Source: Hygrophila difformis
Lineage: Eukaryota; Streptophyta; Magnoliopsida; Lamiales; Acanthaceae
NCBI GenBank assembly: GCA_030278955.1
Contig: JAOANR010000001.1
Location: 5,134,874-5,198,873, forward strand
Direction of reading: 5' to 3'
DNA length: 64,000 bases
In this document: positions 20,997 to 30,980 of the stretch, piece after piece
Layout: the number at the start of each line of letters is the position of its first letter
How positions within the stretch are numbered: the first letter of the stretch is position 1
Program-made: the position numbers and the translations under genes
The notes under the pieces: generated by a model
The model's database searches: none
The model's input: only the letters and a program-made list of their open reading frames with translations
Told to the model about the DNA's origin: nothing

Positions 20997-21087
20997 ACTG
21001 TACATAATGTAAAAATGAAATATTTATAATGAATTTTCTATATAATATTTTTTTTTGCTTTTTTTATATAGTGTGAGGAAAAAAATC

Positions 21088-21442
21088 GGGAAAAAAACCA
21101 ATATGATCCCACAACTTTCGTGTGTTTCTCAAATTGTCCCATAATTATACACTTCACTTAATCCATCCAATATGTTTTCTAATCATTGCCTAAATGATCC
21201 AATCGGAGGTTAATTGTGAGGATTAACGAGTAAATCATCCCACAACTTTCATCCGTTTCTCAAATGATCCCATAATTAACTCCTTAATCCTTGCGACACG
21301 TCAGCCTGGGAGATCATTAACCTCGGATGGGATCATTTGGGCGAGAATTAGCAAACATATTGGATGGATTAAGTGAAGTGCACAATTATAGGACCATTTG
21401 AGAAACACACGAAAGTTGTGGGATCATATTGGCTTTTTTCCC
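21088..21442. mobile_element. Fold-back Mutator-like MITE
   Basis: A 355-bp element flanked by the perfect 10-bp duplication GAAAAAAATC (21078-21087, 21443-21452). Arms contain ATATGATCCCACAACTTTCG and its complement. It is nested in the hAT-type element. Confidence 0.9.
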
Positions 21443-21693
21443 GAAAAAAATCATAGGTCGCCCCCGGTCCTCACACTCTGCGTCTATTGTCCGTACCGTA
21501 TTTGTAATCCGAAATATCTGAAATCGTATTCGTATCCGGCCCATCCGTATTCGATTCCGAATTCGAATAAAAAAAGTATGGATAATATCTGTATCCGACA
21601 CTATCCGATCGTATCCGTACCGTTATCATCCCTAATCGGAGGTTAATTGCGAGGATTAACGGGTTTTTGTGGGATGATTTGGGCTTTTTCTCC

Positions 21694-22002
21694 ACAAAAA
21701 AAAAAAGTTTGGTTTTGTGATGGAAATTTTTTCGTGGCAAATATTTCTTTATAAAAATCCTAATTTGGCTATTGCCATAGTGATGGATTTGAATTAAATA
21801 AGAAAAATATTTCATTGCAAAAATTAAAAAAAGTACATGTTTGATAACATGAAAAGGGAAAAGTAGGGTGCAATCAAAACATTTGTCTTTATGTACTGCG
21901 ATCTTCCATAACGGTTGATTCACTTCGTAAATCGACGGTTGAGATTAACTTGAAGTTTAAAAATGTAAATTTGTCATATTACTCCAAAATATACTTAATA
22001 CA
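21694..22002. other. Intergenic, repeated in two other blocks
   Basis: AAAGTTTGGTTTTGTGATGG and what follows recurs near 30380 and 34395, downstream of members 4 and 5. No gene seen. Confidence 0.5.
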
Positions 22003-22606
22003 TTTCAGCGTCAATTTATATACTTCCTCCATTCTTTTTTAAATGCCACGGACTCACATTTTACGCAGTCCAACACACGTTTTTAATCATCAATAACTCA
22101 AAATGCATACAAGTAAAAATTATAAAAATTTAATATTCTAAATCTCTACGATTGGACGAATCTAACAAGATCTCACTTACTATATTTTATCTTATAATTT
22201 TATTAAAAACTCGAATCAAAGTTACTCAATTAACAGTGACAAAACCTCCAATGTGTCACTTATAAATGAACGGATGAAGTACATTTCAGCGATTTGTTTA
22301 TATTTCAGCGATAGATATAATGTTTTCAGTGCGGCTTCTATATATTTCAGCGACAAATTATAGTATCTTTCAGCGACGCAATTTAGTATATTGCAGCGAC
22401 ATATTATAGTATTTTTCAGTGACTTGATAATGTTCATTTCAGCGACTTCATAAACATTAAAACTCCAATTCTTTGGTTTAACATATTTTAGCGACAAGAT
22501 GTATGTTTTCAGCGACGTAATGTATGTATTTCAGCAACGGACTATGTGTATTTCAGCGACATGCCACAACATTTTCAGCGATAACAACCTACGTATATTT
22601 TCAGTG
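22003..22606. repeat. Array of TTTCAGCGAC units, ~22-bp period, split by a MITE
   Basis: The core TTTCAGCGAC, with small variants, occurs at about 22003, 22283, 22302, 22323, 22345, 22368, 22391, 22413, 22437, 22486, 22506, 22528, 22550, 22572 and 22597. Spacing is 19-25 bp, with one double gap; between cores the sequence is variable AT-rich. The MITE 22023-22279 inserted between the first and second unit. No coding role is evident. Confidence 0.85.
22023..22279. mobile_element. TA-flanked MITE
   Basis: Ends CTTCCTCCATTC and GAACGGATGAAG, flanked by TA (22021-22022, 22280-22281). The body has the TCACTTACTATATTTT and CAATAACTCAAAATGC motifs shared with 28602-28865 and with parts of the Helitrons. 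Resembles the widespread Stowaway-like 'CTCCCTCCGT' MITEs. Confidence 0.7.
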
Positions 22607-22881
22607 ACTTTACCGTTATACATTTATTGGACAACTTTACCCTTTTACATTTTGAACCGTTGGATTTTAAATGAACGATTGGAATTGGTGTCTTGATGTG
22701 CTGCGGATTTTACAAATGGTGACAGTACAGTAATATTATACGTATGGTGTACAGTAAGATTTGTTGATTGAATTTCGGTTCACCTGTATGCATTAGTTAT
22801 TTCACGGAAAAAAAACACCATTGGTCCCATAAGTTTCCACAATTTCGATTTCAGTCCCATATTAATTTCATTAACACAATC

Positions 22882-23306
22882 TGTTAGAATGTTAAACTTA
22901 ATTTTGTAATAGATAATTCTAGAAGAAGACTTTAAGATAATAGTATGAGAATTCTAGAAGAATAAAGAGGAAGAGAATATGATAGAAATTGATAGAGAAT
23001 TCTAGAGATGTGTAGGAATGATCAAGAAAATATATAAGAATTATTGTAATGTAATATTTGCTAGATTTATCTAGAATTATCCATGCCTAGTATAAATAGG
23101 TGGTGGCATGGATCATTTTGTAACAACACACCAAGAAGAACAAGTGAGTTGAGTTGTAATAAAACTTTCTCAAGCATCATTCTCTTCTTTCAAACCTTTC
23201 AAGCTCCATATTAACACTTAGCCTCTAACCTCTCAAATATAAAACCATACGTCCACAAATATTTACACACCCAAATATCCTTCCTCCATATTTTTATCCT
23301 CCAACA
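22882..23306 (+). repeat. 5' LTR of copia 2
   Basis: TGTTAGAATG...CTCCAACA, 425 bp, with TATAAATAGG at 23091-23100 as probable promoter. The upstream (U3) part is unlike that of copia 1, while the downstream part is nearly the same. Confidence 0.95.
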
Positions 23307-23309
23307 AAG

Positions 23310-23321
23310 TGGTATCAGAGC
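23310..23321 (+). other. Primer binding site (tRNA-Met) of copia 2
   Basis: TGGTATCAGAGC three bases after the LTR. Confidence 0.92.
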
Positions 23322-23345
23322 CATAAGGTCCTCCTCCTGTGAAAG

Positions 23346-26300
23346 ATGGCTAACAACCTACAATCTTTCCAAGTCCCTTTACTTAATAAGATCAACTTTG
23401 ATAATTGGAGTATCAAGATGAAGGCACTTTTAGGTGCTCATGATGTTTGGGAGATTGTAGAGAGTGGTTATGAACAACCACAAGATGAGGCATCACTATC
23501 CCAACAACAAAAGGATCGGCTACGAGATGTAAAGAAGAGGGACAAGAAGGCTCTCTATCTCATCTACCAAGCATTGGGAGAAGATGATTTTGAGAAGATC
23601 TCAAGTGCAACCACCGCTAAGGAAGCATGGGAGAAGCTTCAAGTATCATGCAAAGGAGCCGATCAAGTTAAGAAGGTACGCCTCCAAACTTTGCGTGGTG
23701 AATTTGAGTCCCTACAAATGAAAGAGTCCGAGTCCGTTTCGGATTATTTTACTAGAGTTTTGACGGTATCAAACCAAATGAAAAGAAATGGTGAAAAATT
23801 GGAGGATGTTAGAATAATGGAAAAGATATTGCGTTCACTAACTCCCAAATTTGAGCATATTGTGGTGACTATTGAAGAAACTAAAAATTTGGAGGAGATG
23901 ACTATTGATCTCTTGATGGGGTCACTACAAGCATATGAAGAAAAACATAAAAGAAAGCAAGACATAGTTGAGCAATTATTAAAATTGCAAGTGAGGCCAA
24001 AACAGAATGATGAAGGCCCAAGTGATGATCGTTTTGGGAGAGGTCGTGGACAAAGTCGAGAACGTGGACGTGGACGAGGAAGAGGACGAGGACAAGCAAG
24101 AGGGGGCTATGCAAATAGTGGAGAAAGAAAAGAATTTGGTCATGGAAGGAGTAACCCGAAGTCGAGGTATGATAAATCTTCTATAAAATGCTATAATTGT
24201 AATAGATTTGGGCATTATGCTTCCGAGTGTTGGAAAGAAAAACAAAAGGTTCAAGAGAAGGCCAACTTCGTTGAGAGCAAGAAGGAAGAAAATGCAAGTG
24301 TGCTCTTAGCGTACAAAGGAGAAAATGAAAGGCAAGATGATACTTGGTACCTCGATACGGGAGCAAGCAACCACATGTGCGGCAAAAGGAGCATGTTCGT
24401 GGAGTTGGATGAATCGGTAAGTGGCAATGTCTCCTTTGGTGATGAATCAAAAATTCCAGTTCAAGGAAAAGGAAAAATTTTGATTCGCTTAAAAAATGGT
24501 GGTCATGATTTCATCTCGAATGTCTATTATGTGCCCAACATGAAAAATAATATATTGAGTTTGGGACAACTCCTAGAGAAAGGTTATGATATTCACTTGA
24601 AGGATTATAACCTTTCAATAAGAGATAAGGAAAATAATTTAATAGCGAAGGTGCCAATGTCGAAGAATAGGATGTTTCTACTAAATATTCGGAATGATGT
24701 AGCAAAATGCCTTAAAGCTTGCGTTAAGGATAAGTCTTGGTTATGGCATCTACGGTTTGGGCACTTAAATTTTGGAGGATTAGAGTTGTTATCAAGGAAG
24801 GAAATGGTGAGAGGATTACCATCCATCAAGCATCCTGACCAACTATGCGAAGGATGTATACTTGGGAAGCAAGCTAGAAGGCCATTCCCTAAGGAGTCAA
24901 CCTCGCGAGCTAAAAAGCCGTTGGAGTTAATCCACGCCGATGTTTGTGGACCGATCAAGCCAAGTTCTCTAGGTAACAACAATTATTTCCTGCTCTTCAT
25001 TGATGATTTCTCTAGAAAAACTTGGGTGTATTTCTTGAAGCATAAATCAGAAGTATTTGAAGCCTTCAAGAAATTTAAAGCTGCCGTTGAAAAGGAGAGC
25101 GGACTAGAAATCAAATCCATGAGAACCGACCGAGGTGGTGAATTCACATCCAATGAGTTCATGGCGTATTGTGAAGCAAACGGGATCCGGAGGCCTCTCA
25201 CTGTTCCAAGATCTCCTCAACAAAATGGTGTAGCAGAGAGGAAGAATAGAACCATAGTGGAGATGGCGCGCAGCATGTTGAAGACGAAGAATCTTCCAAA
25301 AGAATTTTGGGCAGAAGCAGTGGCATGCGCGGTGTACCTATCCAATCGATCTCCAACTCGAAGTGTATGGGGAAAGACTCCACAAGAAGCATGGAGTGGG
25401 AGAAAGCCCGGAATCGCTCATCTAAGAGTATTCGGGAGCAAAGCATATGCTCACGTGGCAGACGAGACAAGAAGAAAGCTCGACGACAAGAGTGAGCCAT
25501 ACATATTCATCGGGTATGACTCTAACTCTAAAGGCTACAAGTTATTTAATCCTGATACAAAGAAAACTGTCATAAGTCGAGATGTGGAGTTTGATGAGGA
25601 AGGAGCATGGGATTTTGGATCCAACATCAATAATTACAATTTCATTATTCCACAACTCGGAGACCAAAAAGAAGTTGAGCAAGTAGAAGAAGTTCAGGAA
25701 GAGCCAGTGACTCCACCTGCTTCACCAACGCAAGAAGCTGGAGACTCGCCACCATCGTTTTTGAATGAGAGAACTACATCACGAGTGAGGAGCCTCAATG
25801 AGATCTATGATGACACTGAAAGGTTAGAAGATCTCACACTTTTCTGCTTATTTGCTGATTGTGAACCATTAACCTTTGATGAGGCAGCACAAAGCAAAAA
25901 GTGGAGAAAGGCAATGGATGAGGAGATCAAATCCATAGAGAAGAATAATACATGGGAGCTAGCAACATTGCCAAGAAATCACAAAGCAATTGGAGTCAAA
26001 TGGGTGTTTAAGGCAAAAAAGAACTCTAAGGGAGAAATTGAGAGATACAAAGCAAGGCTCGTTGCTAAAGGATATAGTCAAAGAGCCGGAATTGACTATG
26101 ATGAGGTATTTGCTCCCGTGGCTCGCCTTGAAACTATAAGACTAATAATTTCTCTTGCAGCCCAGAATAGATGGAAAATCTACCAGATGGATGTCAAGTC
26201 AGCCTTTTTGAATGGAGTGATTGACAAAGATATCTACATCAAGCAGCCACCAGGCTATGAGGTGAAAGGGCAAGAAGACAAAGTCTTGAAGTTGAAAAAA

Positions 26301-27392
26301 GCTCTATACGGGTTAAAGCAAGCACCAAGGGCATGGAACAGCAGAATTGACAAGTATTTGGAGGATAATGGTTTCACAAAATGCCCACATGAGCATGCCC
26401 TTTACGTCAAAGTTAAAGGTGATGATATCTTAATTGTTTGTTTGTATGTAGACGATCTTATCTTCACCGGAAACAACCTAAATTTGTTTGAAGAATTCAA
26501 GAAGGCTATGACCAAAGAATTTGATATGACTGACATCGGGCTGATGGCGTACTACCTCGGTGTGGAGGTTAAGCAACTTGAGCATGGAGTCTTCCTTGCA
26601 CAAGAAGGCTATACGAATGAGATTCTTAAGAAGTTCAAGATGGAGAACTGCAAGCCAACAAACACTCCAATGGTCAGTGGAAATAAATTATCCAAGCATG
26701 ATGAAGGAGAAAAGATAGATCCAACAATGTTCAAGAGCTTGGTTGGAAGCTTAAGGTACTTAACCTGCACAAGGCCAGATATTCTATATGCTACAGGGTT
26801 TGTGAGTCGCTTTATGGAGAATCCAACCACTACACACTTGAAGGCAGCAAAAAGAATTCTCAGATATCTCAAAGGTACACTCAACTATGGCCTACTTTAT
26901 TCAAGTACTAATAATTATCAGCTTGTTGGCTATAGTGATAGCGATTGGGCTGGAGACAATGATGATCGAAAGAGTACAAGTGGGTTCGTATTCTTCATGG
27001 GAGGTACTGCATTCACTTGGATGTCAAAGAAGCAACCAGTTGTGACATTATCTACGTGTGAAGCTGAGTATGTAGCTGCCACTTCGAGTGTTTGTCATGC
27101 TATCTGGCTAAGGAGTTTATTAAAAGAGCTTGGATGGCCACAAGAGGAGCCCACAAGGATTTATGTGGACAATAAGTCAGCGATTGCATTAGCAAAGAAT
27201 CCAGTATTTCATAATCGGAGTAAGCACATCGACACTCGGTTCCACTACATTAGAGACTGCATTGCGAAGAAAGAAGTCCAAGTTGAGTATGTGAAGTCAA
27301 AAGATCAAGTCGCCGACATTTTCACTAAACCCCTCAAGTATGAAGTGTTTGCAAGACTCAGGAGCTCGCTTGGAATGCAAAATCAAGTTTAA
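23346..27392 (+). CDS. Intact copia gag-pol polyprotein
   Basis: A 1348-residue single frame. Domains: gag ~1-220; an RG-rich stretch (~232-262); zinc knuckle CYNCNRFGHYASECW (~282); aspartic protease DTGASNHM (~336); gag-pre-integrase LWHLRFGHL; integrase core D ~530, D ~593, E ~630 (NGVAERKNR); reverse transcriptase with MDVKSAFLNG and YVDD (~1035); RNase H with DSDWAGD (~1197) and STCEAEYVAA. Length and order are those of full-length plant copia elements (TNT1-94-like; exact lineage not determined). It could supply proteins to the deleted copy at 7652. The start is the first ATG after the primer site and matches copia 1. Confidence 0.97.
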   Translation: MANNLQSFQVPLLNKINFDNWSIKMKALLGAHDVWEIVESGYEQPQDEASLSQQQKDRLRDVKKRDKKALYLIYQALGEDDFEKISSATTAKEAWEKLQVSCKGADQVKKVRLQTLRGEFESLQMKESESVSDYFTRVLTVSNQMKRNGEKLEDVRIMEKILRSLTPKFEHIVVTIEETKNLEEMTIDLLMGSLQAYEEKHKRKQDIVEQLLKLQVRPKQNDEGPSDDRFGRGRGQSRERGRGRGRGRGQARGGYANSGERKEFGHGRSNPKSRYDKSSIKCYNCNRFGHYASECWKEKQKVQEKANFVESKKEENASVLLAYKGENERQDDTWYLDTGASNHMCGKRSMFVELDESVSGNVSFGDESKIPVQGKGKILIRLKNGGHDFISNVYYVPNMKNNILSLGQLLEKGYDIHLKDYNLSIRDKENNLIAKVPMSKNRMFLLNIRNDVAKCLKACVKDKSWLWHLRFGHLNFGGLELLSRKEMVRGLPSIKHPDQLCEGCILGKQARRPFPKESTSRAKKPLELIHADVCGPIKPSSLGNNNYFLLFIDDFSRKTWVYFLKHKSEVFEAFKKFKAAVEKESGLEIKSMRTDRGGEFTSNEFMAYCEANGIRRPLTVPRSPQQNGVAERKNRTIVEMARSMLKTKNLPKEFWAEAVACAVYLSNRSPTRSVWGKTPQEAWSGRKPGIAHLRVFGSKAYAHVADETRRKLDDKSEPYIFIGYDSNSKGYKLFNPDTKKTVISRDVEFDEEGAWDFGSNINNYNFIIPQLGDQKEVEQVEEVQEEPVTPPASPTQEAGDSPPSFLNERTTSRVRSLNEIYDDTERLEDLTLFCLFADCEPLTFDEAAQSKKWRKAMDEEIKSIEKNNTWELATLPRNHKAIGVKWVFKAKKNSKGEIERYKARLVAKGYSQRAGIDYDEVFAPVARLETIRLIISLAAQNRWKIYQMDVKSAFLNGVIDKDIYIKQPPGYEVKGQEDKVLKLKKALYGLKQAPRAWNSRIDKYLEDNGFTKCPHEHALYVKVKGDDILIVCLYVDDLIFTGNNLNLFEEFKKAMTKEFDMTDIGLMAYYLGVEVKQLEHGVFLAQEGYTNEILKKFKMENCKPTNTPMVSGNKLSKHDEGEKIDPTMFKSLVGSLRYLTCTRPDILYATGFVSRFMENPTTTHLKAAKRILRYLKGTLNYGLLYSSTNNYQLVGYSDSDWAGDNDDRKSTSGFVFFMGGTAFTWMSKKQPVVTLSTCEAEYVAATSSVCHAIWLRSLLKELGWPQEEPTRIYVDNKSAIALAKNPVFHNRSKHIDTRFHYIRDCIAKKEVQVEYVKSKDQVADIFTKPLKYEVFARLRSSLGMQNQV

Positions 27393-27399
27393 GAGGGGG
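27391..27399 (+). other. Polypurine tract of copia 2
   Basis: AAGAGGGGG overlapping the end of gag-pol and touching the 3' LTR. Confidence 0.88.
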
Positions 27400-27824
27400 T
27401 GTTAGAATGTTAAACTTAATTTTGTAATAGATAATTCTAGAAGAAGACTTTAAGATAATAGTATGAGAATTCTAGAAGAATAAAGAGGAAGAGAATATGA
27501 TAGAAATTGATAGAGAATTCTAGAGATGTGTAGGAATGATCAAGAAAATATATAAGAATTATTGTAATGTAATATTTGCTAGATTTATCTAGAATTATCC
27601 ATGCCTAGTATAAATAGGTGGTGGCATGGATCATTTTGTAACAACACACCAAGAAGAACAAGTGAGTTGAGTTGTAATAAAACTTTCTCAAGCATCCTTC
27701 TCTTCTTTCAAACCTTTCAAGCTCCATATTAACACTTAGCCTCTAACCTCTCAAATATAAAACCATACGTCCACAAATATTTACACACCCAAATATCCTT
27801 CCTCCATATTTTTATCCTCCAACA
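27400..27824 (+). repeat. 3' LTR of copia 2
   Basis: 425 bp; one visible difference from the 5' LTR. Confidence 0.95.
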
Positions 27825-28147
27825 CAATCAATCCATTATGTTTGCTAGTTTTTGCATAATCCATCCCAAACCCCTTAATGACGCATTTCTGCTGACGTGG
27901 CGCCGCGTAAGTTTGCTAATTGTGGCGCCATTGGTCCCATAAGTTGCTAATTGCGGCGCCATTGGTCCCATAAGTTTGCTTAATCCGGTGCCACGTCAGC
28001 AGAAATGCGTCATTAAGGGATTTGGGATGGATTATGCAAAAATTAGCAAACATAATGGATTGATTGTGTTAATGAAATTAATATGGGACTGAAATCGAAA
28101 TTGGAGAAACTTATGGGACCAATGGTATTTTTTCCCCGTTATTTCAC

Positions 28148-28600
28148 CGTAATCAACATCAAGCTCGTTTTCTAGTTATTTGTGATTATTAACAAAGGAC
28201 TTATAAACTAGGATTTTTATCAAGAAAACTACCAACTTTGGTCCTTTTAACTTACATTGTTTTGCAATTTCGTCATTTTTTTACGAACTTATTAGTCCTT
28301 TAAATTTTAAGTTTTGGCAATTTCTGTCATTTTTTTAGACTCATATAAAAGTTCTTCATATATACTAATTATATATATATATTTAAAAAAAAAAGTCGTA
28401 TGCTTCATTACTGGTGCAATTAGAATAATTAAATTATTGCAGGTGGACCCATTGGCTGCTAAATTAGTCCTCCAACTATCATTATTTTAGCCAATTTAGT
28501 CCATTTTACTTTATAAATAGTAAATCAATCCCAACACTTTCATTTTTTATATTTAGACCCCAAAATTCATATTTTCCATTTTTTGTTATTACTAACAAAT
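28148..28600. other. Block-shared upstream sequence, no gene
   Basis: Parallel to 17800-18420 and 32700-33170. Only AT-rich non-coding sequence seen. Confidence 0.55.
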
Positions 28601-28601
28601 A

Positions 28602-28865
28602 CTACCTCCGTTCTCATGAATTTGCAACATTCCTATTATACACGCAATCCAATACACATGCATTTTCAATGATTAATAATTTAAATTGTGCAATAATAAA
28701 TTATACAAAATTCATATTCTAAAACTACATAATGAGACGAATCCAACAAGATCTCACTTGACTATGTTTTTCTTGTATAACTATGAAATACAATTCAAAC
28801 TTAAATAATGAACAGTGTTCAAAACTCAAATGTTTCACAATTAAAAGAAAAGAACAGAGAGGAAG
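28602..28865. mobile_element. TA-flanked MITE
   Basis: Ends CTACCTCCGTTCT and AGAACAGAGAGGAAG, flanked by TA (28600-28601, 28866-28867). The paralogous sites near 18432 and 33172 (ACAAATACG.ATCAAGC) are empty. Same family as 22023-22279. Confidence 0.85.
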
Positions 28866-29067
28866 TACGTATCAAGCTCATTTTTTGCTATTAATAACTA
28901 TACAAAAATAGAGTATGGTATTTATCATTTAAACCTTTCTGCACCAATAATTTGATGTTGATAATTCCTTGCATCTGTAATTATAGCACACCCAAACAAA
29001 AATTAATTGCTGTTCCACCTATATACTTCTATTGCAACAGTAAATTAATTAAGGTGCATCAGCTATT

Positions 29068-29074
29068 TATAAAT
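29068..29074 (+). promoter_or_regulatory. TATA box of secreted-protein gene 4
   Basis: TATAAAT, 63 bp upstream of the chosen ATG at 29131. Confidence 0.6.
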
Positions 29075-29130
29075 TCATAGTATTATTGCACTTGAGACAT
29101 GTCTTAAACCATCGTCAGCATTCCCCCAAA

Positions 29131-29685
29131 ATGTCTTCCTCATACACTCTTGATTTATTTTTCTATTTTCTAATGGTGTCACTGTCGGTGGCAGCAGCAC
29201 CTCCACCAAGAACAATTCTCGTCGTCTTTAAAAACTCGTATCAGAACTCCATCATGAATTTGCACGTCATTCGAAGTAACACAAATCTCCCAAGTCCCGC
29301 AATTATTGTACCCTTTGATCATACATTCTCAGAGAATGTTCGCCCTCGTGTCACGGTCATTCTGGAACACCATACGTATAATATTACTGTACGGTCAACA
29401 CAATTTCAGCCACCCCGACTTGTTTGTGGGGCCGTCTTTAGGGCTTACGACAAAACTGTACACTCACGGTTCGCCTCATTGAATTATATTGGCAATGCCT
29501 CTGGAATTTATGTCAAATATAACAAGTAAGTGTTGATATATACTTCTTAATTGTTTATTGCTTTTATTCATTTCTTGTAATTAATTTGTTACTGTGTCGT
29601 CTGTATTGTTTGTTGCAGTGATCCGGTTTTTCACAAGGTTGGGAACTGGCAAAATGCTGCTGTCACTGGTCTCACCTATTCTTAA
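29131..29685 (+). CDS. Small secreted protein, array member 4 (two exons)
   Basis: Exons 29131-29525 and 29619-29685 encode about 153 residues, the shortest member. An upstream in-frame ATG at 29086 exists, but the homologous start is MSSSYTLD, which places a signal peptide (LFFYFLMVSLSVAAA) at the N-terminus. Landmarks: TILVVFKNSYQNSIMNLHV, sequons in YNITVRS and GNASGIY, FRAYDK in place of FRAYNQ, and exon 2 NDPVFHKVGNWQNAA. It lacks a few residues of members 3 and 5 in the proline stretch and in exon 2. Function unknown. Confidence 0.8.
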
Positions 29686-29869
29686 TAGCTCTTTACTCGA
29701 CCAGACTCTAAAAGCAGACCCAAATTAATAAAAGCAACTAGAATTGTCTTGTCAGCCTTCTTATTTTTATTTTTCGTATTTTCGATTACAGTGCGAATGG
29801 ATTTTCAGTATGCCATATGGTGAAGATGGTGGTTGAATAATTAAATACTCCAATATTACGGAAAAAAAA

Positions 29870-30204
29870 TCCATTTGTCCCATAAATTTTCTGAATTTCG
29901 ATTTGAGTCCCATATTAATTAATTTGATTAACAAATCAGTCCATTATTTATGCTAATTTTTGCATAATCCGTCCCAAACCCCCATAATGATGTTTTTTTG
30001 CTGACGTGGCGCATGATTTTTCACACTAATCATGTTGCCACGTCAGCATAATTATATGCCACGTCAGCAAAAAAGCGTCATTATGGGGGTTTGGGACGGA
30101 TTATGCAAAAATTAGCATAAGAAATGGACTGATTGTGTTAATCAAATTAATATGGGACTGAAATTAAAATTTGAAAATTTTATAGGACCAATGATATTTT
30201 TTTC
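29870..30204. mobile_element. Fold-back Mutator-like MITE
   Basis: 335 bp with the perfect 9-bp duplication CAATATTAC (29861-29869, 30205-30213). Equivalent empty sites lie near 19435 and 34185 (ACTCCAATATTACTGTCACA). Arms include CCCATATTAATTAATTTGAT and GCTGACGTGGC. Confidence 0.9.
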
Positions 30205-30232
30205 CAATATTACTGTCACATGGATATTCTGT

Positions 30233-30350
30233 CACTACTAGAAAAAATCTGAATTTGGTAGCTAAAACTTGGCAGCTAACGAATTTCGTCGCTAACGAAA
30301 TTCGGTCGCTACCACTTTAGCGACCGAATTTTACCAGTTTTTTTGTCGCT
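30233..30350 (+). mobile_element. Fragment of a CACTA (En/Spm) element end
   Basis: CACTACTAGAAAAAATCTG is the usual form of a plant CACTA terminus, followed by subterminal repeats GTCGCTAACGAA, TCGGTCGCTA and TTAGCGACCGA. The opposite terminus and transposase are absent, so this is an isolated end. Confidence 0.55.
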
Positions 30351-30654
30351 ATTCCTTCCAACAGTCACTGACACTACAAAAAAAAAGTTTGGTTTTTGTC
30401 ATGGAAAATTTTTCGTGGTAAATCATTAAAATTCCTTTATAAAAATACTAATTTTGCTATTGCCATGGTGATGGATTTGAATTAAGTAAGAAAATATTTC
30501 ATTGCAAAATCAATTTTTTTTTCTTTTTTTTTTTTCATGTTTGATATGATAACATGAAAATATTTCATCGCAAATTAAGTTGGATGGATCTTACCTATGG
30601 TAAAAGAAGATAAATCAAATATTAATATCAAAACTTCCCGGCCCCTAGCTACTT
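30351..30654. other. Intergenic, shared with 21694 and 34395 regions
   Basis: Contains AAAGTTTGGTTTTTGTCATGG and AT-rich sequence repeated downstream of the other block copies. No gene seen. Confidence 0.5.
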
Positions 30655-30980
30655 AAGCACATTATTATAATATCAACACATAGCTACCCAGCCGTCAGCC
30701 GAGGCAAGGATCATGTCTGGCTTGGACTTCAGAGAACATGGTGCAATAACTTCATACAGGACACATTGCATGGTTCTATCACCTGATCCTCCACTTGATA
30801 ATTTCATGTTTTCAAACATGGCCTCATCAGTGTCTGATGTATTTTACATGTGTTGGGATTGTTACATCCTACAGTGGAATGGATTTTAAAGTATGCCCGA
30901 ATTTTATGGTCCACAACAGTCATAACTTGTTAAAAATCTGCAACATCAAATATTCATTTATGCATCCGCGAGGAACAAAA
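30655..30980 (-). pseudogene. HDA14 exon fragment
   Basis: Matches the exon at 39744-39925 and its upstream intron: ATGTCTGGCTTGGACTTCAGAG, TCTATCACCTGATCCTCCA and GATGTATTTTACATGTGTT. The coding frame is broken by indels. At ~30979 the similarity switches abruptly to sequence normally found behind secreted-protein member 2, marking a recombination junction. Confidence 0.8.

Larger units (their letters stand above)
19594..21634. mobile_element. hAT-type element (~2 kb), nested
   Basis: Ends TAGGGGTGAAAGCGGTACGG and CCGTACCGTTATCATCCCTA, with the 8-bp duplication ATTGGAGG (19586-19593) / ATCGGAGG (21635-21642). The subterminal zones are rich in TATCCG/CGGATA motifs in both orientations. The inside holds a retroposon, a transposase remnant and another fold-back MITE. 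It is clearly defective. Confidence 0.8.
19465..21693. mobile_element. Fold-back MITE interrupted by a hAT element
   Basis: The left piece (19465-19593) and right piece (21643-21693) carry inverted arms (ATCATCCCACAACTTT at left, GTGGGATGATTTGGGC at right) of the same family as the element at 21088. It is split by the hAT-type element 19594-21634. I could not find a convincing outer target duplication. Confidence 0.65.
22882..27824 (+). mobile_element. Ty1/copia retrotransposon 2, structurally intact
   Basis: Target duplication CAATC (22877-22881, 27825-27829). Two 425-bp LTRs differ at one position by eye (CATCATTC versus CATCCTTC). It has a tRNA-Met primer site, an uninterrupted 1348-residue gag-pol and a purine tract. 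All parts needed for autonomous movement are visible, and the near-identical LTRs indicate a very recent insertion. Confidence 0.97.
22806..28138. mobile_element. Fold-back Mutator-like MITE split by copia 2
   Basis: The left part 22806-22881 and right part 27825-28138 form one MITE closely related to 16758-17140, with the 9-bp duplication TTATTTCAC (22797-22805, 28139-28147). Copia 2 inserted within its left arm. Empty sites for the MITE exist near 17790 and 32695 (GTTATCTCACCGTAATC). Confidence 0.9.

Noticed and set aside
22283..22606. TTTCAGCGAC array as a CRISPR-like array
   Set aside because: Cores are only 10 bp, spacers are ~12 bp and related in composition, and the DNA is plant nuclear with no cas genes.
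29086..29130. Upstream in-frame ATG of members 4 and 5 (29086, 33393) as true start
   Set aside because: It would put a polar stretch before the signal peptide, and other members lack it. The MSSS start is conserved in all copies.
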